From an uncultured SAR86 cluster bacterium (GTDB lineage: Bacteria > Pseudomonadota > Gammaproteobacteria > Magnimaribacterales > Magnimaribacteraceae): DNA of 64,000 nt. Below, in pieces: positions 51,198 through 61,796 of this stretch; the stretch's first letter is position 1; each line of letters opens with the position of its first letter. A program made the position numbers and the translations under genes. The stretch is taken from positions 1-64,000 of the forward strand of contig CACLEZ010000004.1 in NCBI GenBank assembly GCA_902606175.1, written 5' to 3'. The notes under the pieces are model-generated. The model was given only the letters and a program-made list of their open reading frames with translations. It did no database searches and had not been told where the DNA came from.

Positions 51198-52550
51198 CTA
51201 TCCTTCAACCTCAATTTTAGTAAGTCCAGCTCTTAATAGAGATCCAAAATCATATTTTCCTGGGCAGATATAACTACACAAAGAAAGATCTTCTTCATCT
51301 AACTCCAATCCCCCTAAAGCTTGTAGTTTTTCTGTATCTAACAAAACAATGTTTCTAAGTAGCATTATTGGCAACATGTTGAATGGTAAAACTTCTTCGT
51401 AAGAGCCAATTGGCACTATTGGGCGGTCTGAACCATTCATCAAGGCTTTAAATTTAAAAACTTTCTTTGGGAATAAAGAAGAGAGAAATAGTGGCATCTT
51501 TGAAAATTTTCTAGGTCCAGGAGTGAGCCAGTTCATAAACTCTCTATCTTTAGAATTAGGCTCAGCTATCACTGAAATTTGATTATGGTATCTCCCCAAA
51601 TAAGCATAAGGACCGATAGCTTCCCTTCCGGATATGATTGATCCTGAAATAATTCTATTTTCTCTCTGTGTCAGTTCTCCTGCAGTTATTTCATCTGTAC
51701 AGGCTCCTAGTCTTGTTTTAATGTAACTCGGACTGTTAACTTGTGGCCCAGCCAAAGTAACTATTCTTTCGTTATTAATATGACCAGACTTAAATAGCCC
51801 TCCTATCGCAATAATATCTTGATAACCAATAGTCCAATTAACATTGGTTAAAGAAGCGGGAGAAATGAAGTGCATATGAGTACCTACAAGACCAGCAGGA
51901 TGGGGGCCAGAGAATGTGTGTTTTTTAAGTTGGTTATCTTCTTGTATTTCAAGTAAAGAATTATTAGAAACAGAGATATGAATTGGACAATCAACCAATT
52001 GCTTTAGAACCACAAGACCAAAGTCAAAATCTTCTTTGCTCAAGTTAATAATTGTTTCAGGGTTAGGGCTTAAAGGTTGTGTATCAATAGCTGAAATGAA
52101 TATGTTGGCAGGCAATGATTTTATAGTTGGGACCTTGCTGTAGGGTCTAGTTCTAAAAGATGTCCACATTCCAGACTGTATGAGCTGGTCTCTAATAGAA
52201 TCTGAAGAACAGTTTGTTAAAGTATCGAGTGTAAAATTATCAAATTGAATAGAATCTTCATCTTGAGAAATTTCAATGACAATTGACTGTAAGGCCCTTC
52301 TATCTCCTCGGTTTATTGCTTCTACCTTACCTCCTGCTGGAGATGTAACAATAACTCCTGGATTTTTTTTATCTTCAAAGAGAGGTTGCCCTATTTTTAC
52401 AATATCACCTTCTTCAACCAACATAGTGGGCTTCATGCCAATATAATCGCTCCCCAAAATAGCAACAGATCTACTTTTTTTGGAGTCAACTATATCTTCG
52501 GCAGGTGAGCCGTATATGGGTATATCTAAACCTTTCTTTATTCTAATCAT
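51198..52550 (-). CDS. nqrA: Na+-NQR subunit A
   Basis: IRIKKGLDIPIYGSP, GMKPTMLVEEGDIVKIGQPLFEDKKNPGVIVTSPAGGKVEAINRGDRRALQSIVIE. Confidence 0.95.
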   Translation of the reverse strand: MIRIKKGLDIPIYGSPAEDIVDSKKSRSVAILGSDYIGMKPTMLVEEGDIVKIGQPLFEDKKNPGVIVTSPAGGKVEAINRGDRRALQSIVIEISQDEDSIQFDNFTLDTLTNCSSDSIRDQLIQSGMWTSFRTRPYSKVPTIKSLPANIFISAIDTQPLSPNPETIINLSKEDFDFGLVVLKQLVDCPIHISVSNNSLLEIQEDNQLKKHTFSGPHPAGLVGTHMHFISPASLTNVNWTIGYQDIIAIGGLFKSGHINNERIVTLAGPQVNSPSYIKTRLGACTDEITAGELTQRENRIISGSIISGREAIGPYAYLGRYHNQISVIAEPNSKDREFMNWLTPGPRKFSKMPLFLSSLFPKKVFKFKALMNGSDRPIVPIGSYEEVLPFNMLPIMLLRNIVLLDTEKLQALGGLELDEEDLSLCSYICPGKYDFGSLLRAGLTKIEVEG

Positions 52551-52580
52551 TCCCTATTTGATGTATGGGAAAAGTACCCT

Positions 52581-52601
52581 AGAGCGCGGGGGTATTATAA
52601 T
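52581..52601 (-). promoter_or_regulatory. candidate nqr operon promoter (-10 TATAAT followed by ACCCCCGCGC)
   Basis: Minus strand TATAAT (52599-52594) then ACCCCCGCGCTCT, about 45 nt upstream of nqrA. Confidence 0.4.
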
Positions 52602-52619
52602 GATCTGAGGTCTAATTTA

Positions 52620-54101
52620 CTAGGATGTTTCACTAAAATTTGGATATCTTTGATAAGTTAATCCAACCATCTCTTTTGCCAATCCCAAAAGTTGCGCGGT
52701 ATATCCATACTCATTGTCATACCAAACGTAAAGAACACATTTATCTCCATTTACGATTGTCGCAGCTGAATCAATTATGCCTGCATGCCTATCCCCTACA
52801 AAATCTGTAGAAACAACTTCTGGAGAATTTGTAAAACCTATCTGTTCTTTTAAATCTGAATGAAAAGCCTGCTGTCTAAGGAAGTTATTGAGCTCTTCTA
52901 ATGAAATTTCTTTACCTAGTTGAAGATTCATTATTGCGAGAGAGACATTTGGAGTAGGAACTCTTACAGCATTTGCTGTCAATTTTCCTATGAGTTCTGG
53001 GAGTACCTGACCTACTGCTTTTCCGGCTCCAGTTTCAGTTATCACCATGTTAAGAGCTGCGCTTCTTCCTCTACGAGCTTTTTTGTGGAAATTATCTATA
53101 AGATTCTGGTCATTTGTGTAGGAATGTACGCTTTCGATATGTCCTGAGATGATATTAAACTCATCATTTAGGACCTTTAAAGTTGGAACTATAGCATTCG
53201 TTGTGCATGAAGCAGCTCCTAAGATTTCATCATTCTCTATGATTCCATTATTGATACCATGAACAATATTTTTTATACCTTCTTTTGCTGGGGCAGTAAG
53301 TAGTACCTTAGATATTCCATTGCAATTTAAATGAGTACTCAAACCCTCTTTTGTTCTCCAAACTCCAGTATTATCAATCAATAAAGCATTTGTTATGCCG
53401 TGATCGGTATAGTCAATCTTTGAAGGATCATTGGCATAAATTATTTTTACTTCATTGCCATTTATAATTAATTTGTTCTCTTCTTCTATAACACGTATTG
53501 TTCCTTTGAAGGGACCATGAACGGAATCAGTTCTCATTAGATTTGCTCTTTTAATGATGTCGTCGTCGACGGCTTTTCTAACGACTATTGCTCGCAACCT
53601 TAAATTATCTCCGCCACCAGAATCTTCAATTAACATTCTAGTTAACAGTCTTCCGATTCTTCCAAAACCATAAAGGACAACATCCTGTGCCTGTTCCAGT
53701 ATCGATCCTTTAGTTCCAATTAAGTCATTGACAGATTCTTTTACGAAATCTTCGATAGAGAGGTCCTTGTCATCAAACAGGTAAGCGGCCGCAATAATTC
53801 CTATATCAACTTCAGCCGGTCCTAACTCTAGATCACTTAGAGCAACTATGACTTGATAGGTTTCAAATTCACTCATTTCATTGTTTTCAGTTTCTCTTAC
53901 AAATCTATGAGCGTTCATAATTTCTGAAACAGATAAGTTCACCAGTGGTTTTCCGTATAAAAGAAGATGGACATTGTCTCTATAAATTCTTCCAATCATA
54001 GGAAGCATCTCTTCTGCTAATGCTTGTCTGTATTGAAAATCACCAAAAGGATCTTTTGGAAGCTCAGGACGAGTCCTTTGATCGGGCTGATTTTTTTTCA
54101 T
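52620..54101 (-). CDS. long-form glyceraldehyde-3-phosphate dehydrogenase
   Basis: VLYGFGRIGRLLTRML, GAASCTTNAIVPTLKVLNDEF, YVWYDNEYGYTAQLLGLA; about 120-aa N-terminal extension. Confidence 0.9.
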   Translation of the reverse strand: MKKNQPDQRTRPELPKDPFGDFQYRQALAEEMLPMIGRIYRDNVHLLLYGKPLVNLSVSEIMNAHRFVRETENNEMSEFETYQVIVALSDLELGPAEVDIGIIAAAYLFDDKDLSIEDFVKESVNDLIGTKGSILEQAQDVVLYGFGRIGRLLTRMLIEDSGGGDNLRLRAIVVRKAVDDDIIKRANLMRTDSVHGPFKGTIRVIEEENKLIINGNEVKIIYANDPSKIDYTDHGITNALLIDNTGVWRTKEGLSTHLNCNGISKVLLTAPAKEGIKNIVHGINNGIIENDEILGAASCTTNAIVPTLKVLNDEFNIISGHIESVHSYTNDQNLIDNFHKKARRGRSAALNMVITETGAGKAVGQVLPELIGKLTANAVRVPTPNVSLAIMNLQLGKEISLEELNNFLRQQAFHSDLKEQIGFTNSPEVVSTDFVGDRHAGIIDSAATIVNGDKCVLYVWYDNEYGYTAQLLGLAKEMVGLTYQRYPNFSETS

Positions 54102-55229
54102 TTAAAGAGAGGTGTATTTTTTGAGGTGGTAGTCTGTATTACCAAAAATCGTCCCGACTGTTGTAAGCCTTTTAAAGTAATGTCCCACATTTAACTCATC
54201 AGTAACACCCATACCACCATGAAGTTGAACAGCTTGTTGACCTATAAATTTACCTGCTTTACCGACTTGATATTTTAAGCCTGATATTGCTTTTTTTGCA
54301 TCAGGAGCTCCTTCTTCATGTTTCATGGTTGCCATGTAGAGGAGAGACTTACATTGTTCATACTCCATGAACATATCAACCATTCTGTGTTGTAAGACTT
54401 GGAATTTACCTATAGAAGTACCAAATTGTTCTCTAGTTTTTGTGTATTCCACTGTTGTTTTATAAAGAACTTCCATTGCACCTACGGCTTCTGCTGAGAT
54501 AGCAAGAATAGCTTTATCAATTGCAGAATCTAAAATTTCAAAACCAGAATCTAAACTACCTATAATATTGTCTTTTGAAACGGAAACATTTTCTAAGGTT
54601 AGATCTGATGCTCTTCTTCCATCTACAGTTTTGTAATTTGTTTTCGCCAAACCATTAGAGTCAGTATCTACTATAAATAAAGTTATACCATTTTCGTCTA
54701 ATTGAGAGCCTGAAGTTCTTGCTGAAATGATGATTTTATTAGCAGAGGGACCGTTCATGACAACTGACTTATAACCACTCAAAATATAATTTTCACCTTC
54801 AGCTTTAGCTTCTGTGACAACATCTGATAAATTGAATCTGCTTTGTGGTTCTGCATACGCCAGCGCAAGATGCATTTCTCCTGAAATTGCAGGCTCAAGA
54901 ACTGATGATTTTTGTTCATCAGAACCGTGATCATCAATAAGGCTTCCGGCCATAATCATAGTTTCTAAAAACGGCTCTACTACCAGTCCTTTTCCAAAAG
55001 CCTCCATGATTAACATGGACTCAATTGCAGACCCGCCAAAACCTCCACTCTCTTCAGATACACTTATGCCTAACCAACCTAGTTCAGCGAACTTTTGCCA
55101 GTTAGCTTCACCAAATCCTAAATCAGAATTAGATAAAGATTGTCTAGTTTCCCAGTCATATTCTTTTTGAACGAACTGATCAACTTGATCTTGAATTAAT
55201 GTTTGTTCTTCGTTGAAAGTAAAATCCAT
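54102..55229 (-). CDS. acyl-CoA dehydrogenase
   Basis: ELGWLGISVSEESGGFGGS, TKTREQFGTSIGKFQVLQHRMVDM, QQAVQLHGGMGVTDELNVGHYFKRL. Confidence 0.92.
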   Translation of the reverse strand: MDFTFNEEQTLIQDQVDQFVQKEYDWETRQSLSNSDLGFGEANWQKFAELGWLGISVSEESGGFGGSAIESMLIMEAFGKGLVVEPFLETMIMAGSLIDDHGSDEQKSSVLEPAISGEMHLALAYAEPQSRFNLSDVVTEAKAEGENYILSGYKSVVMNGPSANKIIISARTSGSQLDENGITLFIVDTDSNGLAKTNYKTVDGRRASDLTLENVSVSKDNIIGSLDSGFEILDSAIDKAILAISAEAVGAMEVLYKTTVEYTKTREQFGTSIGKFQVLQHRMVDMFMEYEQCKSLLYMATMKHEEGAPDAKKAISGLKYQVGKAGKFIGQQAVQLHGGMGVTDELNVGHYFKRLTTVGTIFGNTDYHLKKYTSL

Positions 55230-55231
55230 GG

Positions 55232-56425
55232 TTATAACCCCAATATAGCTTTAGAAATAACATTTCGTTGAATCTCATTACTTCCACCATAGATAGTTAC
55301 TTTTCTATAGTTTAAATAATGAGGCATTACAGGCGCTGCATAATCCGGTCCAACAGTCTCATTTGAACCAATCTCGTTCTCTAAGTAAAAGGGATGGGCG
55401 TAGTAAGCTAACATTTCTACGAAAAGCTCTGAGATAGTTTGCTGTAACTCAGTTCCTTTGATTTTTAATATAGAGGATTCTGCACCAGGAGAGCCACCTT
55501 GAGACATTGCTGCAAGTGTTCGAAGCTCGGTAAATTCAGTTGCCGTAAGTTCAATTTCTGTCTCTTCAATTTTATTTCTAAACTGAACATCTTCAAGCAA
55601 TGTTCCTTCGCCTAGAGGTATATCTGATGATAGATCTTTAAGTCTAGTTAGTTCTCTTTTTAAGGCTGCAATACCGGCTATTCCACTTCTTTCATGGGCT
55701 AATAGAAATTTTGCTATGTTCCATCCTTGGCCTTGCTCACCTACTAGATTTTCAGCAGGCACCTCAACGTTATCAAAGTACACCATATTAACTTCATGTG
55801 AACCATCGATGGTTATTATTGGCTTCACCTCTATTCCAGATGTTTTCATATCAATGAGCAGGAAGCTTATTCCTTCTTGCTTGATGTCAGTAGTTTCTGT
55901 TCGCACAAGGCAAAATATCCAGTCAGCATGTTGAGCCAATGTTGTCCAAGTTTTAGCTCCATTAACAATATACTTATCACCTTTCAATTCTGCTTTGGTT
56001 TTTAAGGAAGCGAGATCTGATCCTGAACCTGGTTCAGAGTAGCCTTGGCACCACCATACCTCGCTATTTAGTATAGAAGGTAGAAACTTTTCTTTCTGTT
56101 CATCGGTGCCGAATGTATAAACAACAGGCGCGCACATCCCTACACCAAATGGAATATTTGTTGGAGTATTGGCTTTTGCTAACTCTTCTTGAAGAATATA
56201 TTTCTGAGTGACAGAAAGTTCTTCATGATTTGTATATTCAGTTGGCCAATTTATGGCAAACCAACCTTTTTTGTTTAGAATTTGCTGCCATCTTACAATT
56301 TCGTCTTTTTCTAGAGGAATCCTTTTATCTTGTTTCTCTTTGATATCATCCGGATATTCAGTCTCTAAAAAATTAATAACTTCTTCTCTAAAAGTGACAT
56401 CTGCTTCTGAAAATTTTAAGTCCAT
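55232..56425 (-). CDS. acyl-CoA dehydrogenase
   Basis: WWCQGYSEPGSGSDLASLKTKAELKGDKYIVNGAKTWTTLAQHADW, TIYGGSNEIQRNVISKAILGL. Confidence 0.93.
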   Translation of the reverse strand: MDLKFSEADVTFREEVINFLETEYPDDIKEKQDKRIPLEKDEIVRWQQILNKKGWFAINWPTEYTNHEELSVTQKYILQEELAKANTPTNIPFGVGMCAPVVYTFGTDEQKEKFLPSILNSEVWWCQGYSEPGSGSDLASLKTKAELKGDKYIVNGAKTWTTLAQHADWIFCLVRTETTDIKQEGISFLLIDMKTSGIEVKPIITIDGSHEVNMVYFDNVEVPAENLVGEQGQGWNIAKFLLAHERSGIAGIAALKRELTRLKDLSSDIPLGEGTLLEDVQFRNKIEETEIELTATEFTELRTLAAMSQGGSPGAESSILKIKGTELQQTISELFVEMLAYYAHPFYLENEIGSNETVGPDYAAPVMPHYLNYRKVTIYGGSNEIQRNVISKAILGL

Positions 56426-56508
56426 TTTGTTCCTGTGTAATAAAAAAAAAATAATTATACACTTCCATATATAATTTTCTTTTTTTTTAGGAAAAAACCA
56501 GTAAATAA

Positions 56509-59466
56509 GTGGTAGAAAAGATCACATCATCTTCGGATATTTCAAATCTGGGATTAGACCTGTCTAAAAAAAATTTAGTCATAACTAAAGATTCTCAATC
56601 AGCAGTCCAATTTGCCAATGTTTTAAATCACTCTAATGCTTTTATTCTAGACAACTCTGAATTACTTCCCTATGACTTCTTCTCTATGGCACCCATAACA
56701 AGAGCAAGAAGAATATCGACTTTATCTGCTTATCTAAAAGATAAAGAAATAACATTAATATCTTCAATAGCTACATTATTATCACCGGTACCTCAACCTA
56801 TTCATGTCTCCCCTCTAAATAATTTGTCAGTCGGAGATCCTTTCGATCCTGAATCAGTAATAGATGAAATAATCCTAAACGGATACACAAGAGAAGATTT
56901 TGTATCAATACCCGGTCACTATGCTTTAAGGGGATCTGTTATGGATATATTTCTTACTAGTGGGAAAGAACCTATTAGGATTGAATTCTTTAATAGTCAA
57001 ATTGAGAGTCTAAGAACATTCAATCCTGAATCGCAAATTACTAATGAGAAAATTAACCATATTAATTTTTTACCCTCATATGAATATCCATTGAATAGGA
57101 ATTCTGCTGAAATTTTCAAAAAAGAATGGAGAAAAAGATTTGAACTCTTTGAAGAAGATTCAGAGTTATTTACAAGGATAATGAACTTGAGACATCCAGA
57201 AGGAGCAGAAATTTACTTTCCTCTATTCTATGGTGCAAGATCGGATTTTATTCCATTTCTGCAATATGCCGATCAAATTTATATACAAGATAATGTTAAC
57301 GACAAAGCTCATGACTTTGAAGAACTAGTAAATCAGAGATATGAAGAATACAGATACGATCAAAAGAGACCATTACTTGCACCTGAAGATTTATTTTTAA
57401 GTATGAATGAGCTAAGTGTAAATATAAAAGATAGCCTCACTTTTGATATAGAGACAGATTATTCAGAAACAATTGAAAATAATATTCCTCAAAATGAAAG
57501 GAAAGAAAAGGCTGATATTTCTTCTTCGAAAATGCCTGATAAAGGTGATTTAGTTGTTCATCTAACACACGGTATTGGTAAATTTCTGGGACTTAGACAA
57601 TTGAAAACATTTGTTGGTGTCAGTGATTGCTTAGAAATCCTTTATAAAGACGAAAGTAAAGTATTTGTTCCTATAGAACATATGAATTTGATTTCAAAAT
57701 ACTTTGGTCCAGTTGATAGAGATATTGACTCACTTAATTCAAAAAAATGGCAAAAAAGAAAAGATAAAGCTCTCAAACAAACTTTTGATACTGCAGCAGA
57801 ATTACTCGAAGTCCAGGCCAAAAGATATGGCGCAAATGGATATTCATTTGATTTATATGAAAATGAATACCTAAATTTTATTAAAAAGTTTCCTTATGAA
57901 GAAACTTATGATCAAAAAAGAACTATTGATGAAGTATTGCAAGATATGCATTCTTCAAGACCGATGGACAGATTAATTTGTGGAGAAGTGGGATTTGGGA
58001 AAACTGAAGTTGCAATGAGGGCAGCATTTATATCTGCATTGAACAGCAAACAAACTTGTATCTTGGTTCCGACAACACTACTGACATCTCAACATCTAGA
58101 TAGCTTTGAGCAGAGATTCAAAGATACAGGTATTAATATAGCCTCATTATCTAGAAATATAACTTCAAAAGAGAAAGATAAGTTAGTTCAAAGTCTCGCT
58201 TCGGGTGAAATTGATATCGTAATTGGGACTCATGCATTGATTCAAGGAAATATAAGGTTCAAAGATCTTGGTCTCTTAATAATCGATGAAGAGCATCGAT
58301 TTGGAGTACGTCAAAAAGAAAAGATTAAATCGCTTAAGGAAGAATTAGATATTTTGAGCTTATCAGCTACGCCTATTCCAAGATCATTGAATTTTGCCCT
58401 CACAGAACTTAAAGATCTATCAATTATTGCAACCGCGCCTGATGATCGTTTACCAGTAAAGACTTTTACCTATAGTTTCAATGAAAATTTAATTTATGAA
58501 GCTATCCAAAGAGAGAACCTTCGAGGCGGTCAAGTGTATTACCTTTGTAATGATCTTTCATTAATTGAGGACAGAAGATCAAGACTTCAAGAAAAGTTTA
58601 ATGATCTTGTTATCGAAGTGGTTCACGGCCAATTAAAAGCAAATGCCATAGAAGAAATTATGTTGAAATTTAATACAGGGGAAATAGATATCCTTGTGTG
58701 CTCGACAATTATAGAGAGTGGTATTGATGTCTCAAATGCAAATACATTGATTGTGGAAGATGCTGATAAATTTGGTCTATCTCAGCTTCATCAACTTAGA
58801 GGTCGTGTTGGAAGAGCTGAGAGACAAGCTTATGCATACTTTTTAAGGTCTAGAAATATTATTAATAAGAAGAATGCCGATAAAAGATTCGATGCCCTGA
58901 TGAGTGCGGACTCTTTGTCAGCAGGATTCCTGCTAGCCCTAAAAGACCTTGAAATAAGAGGAGCAGGAGAAATCCTTGGATCAAATCAGAGCGGTGTATT
59001 TGAATCCATAGGTCTTGAGTTATATACAAGGATGATAAAGAAAGCGTCAGAATTCATTCAGAACGGAGACCTTGATTTTCAATCACTAGATGAATTGCCA
59101 GAGATTAATCTTAATAAGAATTGTTTCATTCCTGAAAATTACCTTCCGGACATAAATGTAAGATTATTAATGTACAACAAGGTTTCTTTAGCTGAGTCTT
59201 CTATTGATTTAAAGAATATACAAATAGAGATGATCAATAGATTTGGATTATTGCCAGAAGAGTTAAAAAACTTTTTCTTACAAGCTGAATTGAGAATAAT
59301 TGCCGAAGAATACTCAATCAAAAAGATAAACTTCCTAGATAGCAAAATAAATATTTCTTTTAAGAATAAAGATCTTGATACTTCTTTTTTTAATGACGAT
59401 ACTTTAGAAGAGAAAATAAAAATGACTTCGGATGTGATTAAGACAATTTGCGCAAATGCACCTTAA
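56509..59466 (+). CDS. mfd: transcription-repair coupling factor Mfd (shortened)
   Basis: VHLTHGIGKFLGL RID region, CGEVGFGKTEVAMRAAFIS, IDEEHRFGVRQKEKIK, LSATPIPRSLNFAL, HGQL, STIIESGIDVSNANTLIVEDADKFGLSQLHQLRGRVGR. Confidence 0.95.
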   Translation: MVEKITSSSDISNLGLDLSKKNLVITKDSQSAVQFANVLNHSNAFILDNSELLPYDFFSMAPITRARRISTLSAYLKDKEITLISSIATLLSPVPQPIHVSPLNNLSVGDPFDPESVIDEIILNGYTREDFVSIPGHYALRGSVMDIFLTSGKEPIRIEFFNSQIESLRTFNPESQITNEKINHINFLPSYEYPLNRNSAEIFKKEWRKRFELFEEDSELFTRIMNLRHPEGAEIYFPLFYGARSDFIPFLQYADQIYIQDNVNDKAHDFEELVNQRYEEYRYDQKRPLLAPEDLFLSMNELSVNIKDSLTFDIETDYSETIENNIPQNERKEKADISSSKMPDKGDLVVHLTHGIGKFLGLRQLKTFVGVSDCLEILYKDESKVFVPIEHMNLISKYFGPVDRDIDSLNSKKWQKRKDKALKQTFDTAAELLEVQAKRYGANGYSFDLYENEYLNFIKKFPYEETYDQKRTIDEVLQDMHSSRPMDRLICGEVGFGKTEVAMRAAFISALNSKQTCILVPTTLLTSQHLDSFEQRFKDTGINIASLSRNITSKEKDKLVQSLASGEIDIVIGTHALIQGNIRFKDLGLLIIDEEHRFGVRQKEKIKSLKEELDILSLSATPIPRSLNFALTELKDLSIIATAPDDRLPVKTFTYSFNENLIYEAIQRENLRGGQVYYLCNDLSLIEDRRSRLQEKFNDLVIEVVHGQLKANAIEEIMLKFNTGEIDILVCSTIIESGIDVSNANTLIVEDADKFGLSQLHQLRGRVGRAERQAYAYFLRSRNIINKKNADKRFDALMSADSLSAGFLLALKDLEIRGAGEILGSNQSGVFESIGLELYTRMIKKASEFIQNGDLDFQSLDELPEINLNKNCFIPENYLPDINVRLLMYNKVSLAESSIDLKNIQIEMINRFGLLPEELKNFFLQAELRIIAEEYSIKKINFLDSKINISFKNKDLDTSFFNDDTLEEKIKMTSDVIKTICANAP

Positions 59467-60394
59467 GCTAGCGATTATAGTTCTATTTATTTCACAGAAT
59501 CTTTATTCAGTTGATTTCAATGAATATCTAGAAAAGTACCTTGTCGATAAGCAGAATCATGATCATGTTAAGGTTGATCTTTTCATCATACAAAATTTGT
59601 CAATCGAAGATGAAGATCTTGATGAAAAGTGGAAAGAATTAGACGAACTTGAGCTTTCTAATCATCTCATCAATATCAAAACCGAACCTACGACATTTGT
59701 GACCTTTCCTCAAGGAAAACTCTTAAATGAGATACCTTTGCTCCCTTTAAAAATTAAAGTACAACCTCAACAACAGGAACTTAGAGATGAAGTTGCGCAG
59801 GACACGAAACCCGATCCATTTTTATATGAAAAAATACCATTTCAAAAAGAAATGCTAGAAATTGAGAACAATTTAAATAGAAGTAAAGACTATAGAGTCA
59901 TCTACTATAACTCATGGTACCAACCTGTTTTTAATGAGAATGAAACCATACCAATATTTATAGATGCTCAAAAAAAAGACAAAAAGGTTCATGGTGAAAT
60001 AAAAATTTATAAAGAAAGATTTATTCACCTTGTATCAAAGTTAAGGTTCTCTCAGAAAACTGAAGAAATTGATAATTCATCAAGAACTCATGAAATTAAA
60101 ACATTTCAAACACTTATTAAAGATAAGAATGAGACAGAAAATAAAGGCTTTCTGAATGATAATTATTGGGTAGAAACTATCTTTAATTCTGTAAAAGTTA
60201 ATCTGAAGTATATTGGGAATTTTGTTTATTCAGATAATGAAATTAACTCTAAAGAAATAATAAAGCTCCCTAGATTTAAATTTATAGATTTGTATGAAAT
60301 TGATAAGGATGTGAAGCTTGAAATTGATGAATTAAACTTCATAGATCACCCCTACTTCTCAATTTTAATTAAAGTTACCGAACAAACTAAATAA
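59456..60394 (+). CDS. csiV: CsiV-like periplasmic protein
   Basis: Signal peptide; DYRVIYYNSWYQPVFNENETIPIFIDA, HGEIKIYKERFIHLVSKLRF; directly downstream of mfd, as in other gammaproteobacteria. Confidence 0.65.
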   Translation: MHLKLAIIVLFISQNLYSVDFNEYLEKYLVDKQNHDHVKVDLFIIQNLSIEDEDLDEKWKELDELELSNHLINIKTEPTTFVTFPQGKLLNEIPLLPLKIKVQPQQQELRDEVAQDTKPDPFLYEKIPFQKEMLEIENNLNRSKDYRVIYYNSWYQPVFNENETIPIFIDAQKKDKKVHGEIKIYKERFIHLVSKLRFSQKTEEIDNSSRTHEIKTFQTLIKDKNETENKGFLNDNYWVETIFNSVKVNLKYIGNFVYSDNEINSKEIIKLPRFKFIDLYEIDKDVKLEIDELNFIDHPYFSILIKVTEQTK

Positions 60395-61793
60395 ATTCAG
60401 ATTTTTCAACTAGATTCTTTTCTAAGCTTTGAAGGATTTCTTTCTTTTCACCAGTTGCGTCAATTAGCATGGAGCGCGTCTTATCCAATGCTTTTTCAAG
60501 AGACAACCAAGGTCCTTTATCATAGAGCCTTTGGTTTACAAAGTTCCTATATCTGTCCAAGGTATCAGGCATTACAGAGTCAGGCTGATTTACACAAACG
60601 AGTCTCTCAGCTAATTCTTTGTAACGTGAATCCTCAAAGCCATCTAAAACTTTAAAGCGCTCTTCCCAGGGAAGAGTATGGAATCTTTCCATCCATAAAT
60701 CATCAGCATCAGAAGGAAATCCTGAATAAACAGTTTGTTCTAGATGTTTGGGTGGAGGATAGTTGATTTGGTTACTTGCCAAAAGTTCACTCACCCTAGT
60801 TTGCAGTTTAATATTTTCCTTTATCTTTCTTGCCCTCTCAATAAGTTGATCATGTGATATGTCTAAATGATTATCAATATTAGGGATATGATCTGATGGC
60901 ATAACAGGTAGACTCTTATTGATTCTCACTTTCCTTATAGCTGTTCCGCTATTTCCTATCTGCTCGAGCAATTCAGTATCAGTTAAATCATTAAGTTGAT
61001 CAGGATCGAAGTATAAATCTGCAACAGCAACTTCATTATTCATTTTAGGGTTCTGACCACAAAACGTTACAGGATAGGTAAATTTCTTTCTTCGTATTAC
61101 TTCCCCTATCATTGCAAATGGTTCTGCTTGTAGGATTTCTAAATTACCTATCTTTGTCGATCCTTTTATTGAAGCTTGCCAAACAGGTTTAGCCTTATCT
61201 AAAATTAACTTAGCGAGTTCATGCATTTGGACACAATCAGCCAAGGCATCATGAGCATTTTCAATTTCTATAGAGTTGGCATCAGACCAATCAGTTAATT
61301 TCATGCTCACATCTCCATCATCAAAGATTGGGAGAGAGAGACTATCAGGGAAAAAATTGGCAACTAGCTGCAGTGTACTTAGCATATCTAGGCGCGACGC
61401 ACCAAGAGTATTAGTTATGTATAAAGGAAGTAAGTTCCAAAAAAATTGACGTCGGAAAAGTTCTTCATCAAAGCGATGACCATTATAGGTAATGTAAACT
61501 GGGTTTCTTCCCTTTGACCAATCTAACCAAGTTGATCTCAAAAGTTTCATCATGTCATAGTGAGACATAGACTCATCTTTTAATGATTCAACTTTCTTAT
61601 GAACTAAATAGGCTTCAGGAGTTGGGACAATCCAAGGTAATACCTTACATCCTATATCTTGTGAATTTTCTTGATGAAGAGAATCGTCTGTAAGAATGGA
61701 ACCAATTTGGATGATTTGAGAGAAATTGATATCGAGGCCTGTTGTTTCAGTATCTGTAAATACATAACATTTATCTGCATTCAATTGAGACAT
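60387..61793 (-). CDS. sbcB: exodeoxyribonuclease I
   Basis: FTDTETTGLDINFSQIIQIGSILTD, YITYNGHRFDEELFRRQFFWNLL, NAHDALADCVQMHELAKLI. Confidence 0.92.
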   Translation of the reverse strand: MSQLNADKCYVFTDTETTGLDINFSQIIQIGSILTDDSLHQENSQDIGCKVLPWIVPTPEAYLVHKKVESLKDESMSHYDMMKLLRSTWLDWSKGRNPVYITYNGHRFDEELFRRQFFWNLLPLYITNTLGASRLDMLSTLQLVANFFPDSLSLPIFDDGDVSMKLTDWSDANSIEIENAHDALADCVQMHELAKLILDKAKPVWQASIKGSTKIGNLEILQAEPFAMIGEVIRRKKFTYPVTFCGQNPKMNNEVAVADLYFDPDQLNDLTDTELLEQIGNSGTAIRKVRINKSLPVMPSDHIPNIDNHLDISHDQLIERARKIKENIKLQTRVSELLASNQINYPPPKHLEQTVYSGFPSDADDLWMERFHTLPWEERFKVLDGFEDSRYKELAERLVCVNQPDSVMPDTLDRYRNFVNQRLYDKGPWLSLEKALDKTRSMLIDATGEKKEILQSLEKNLVEKSEFI

Positions 61794-61796
61794 ATA

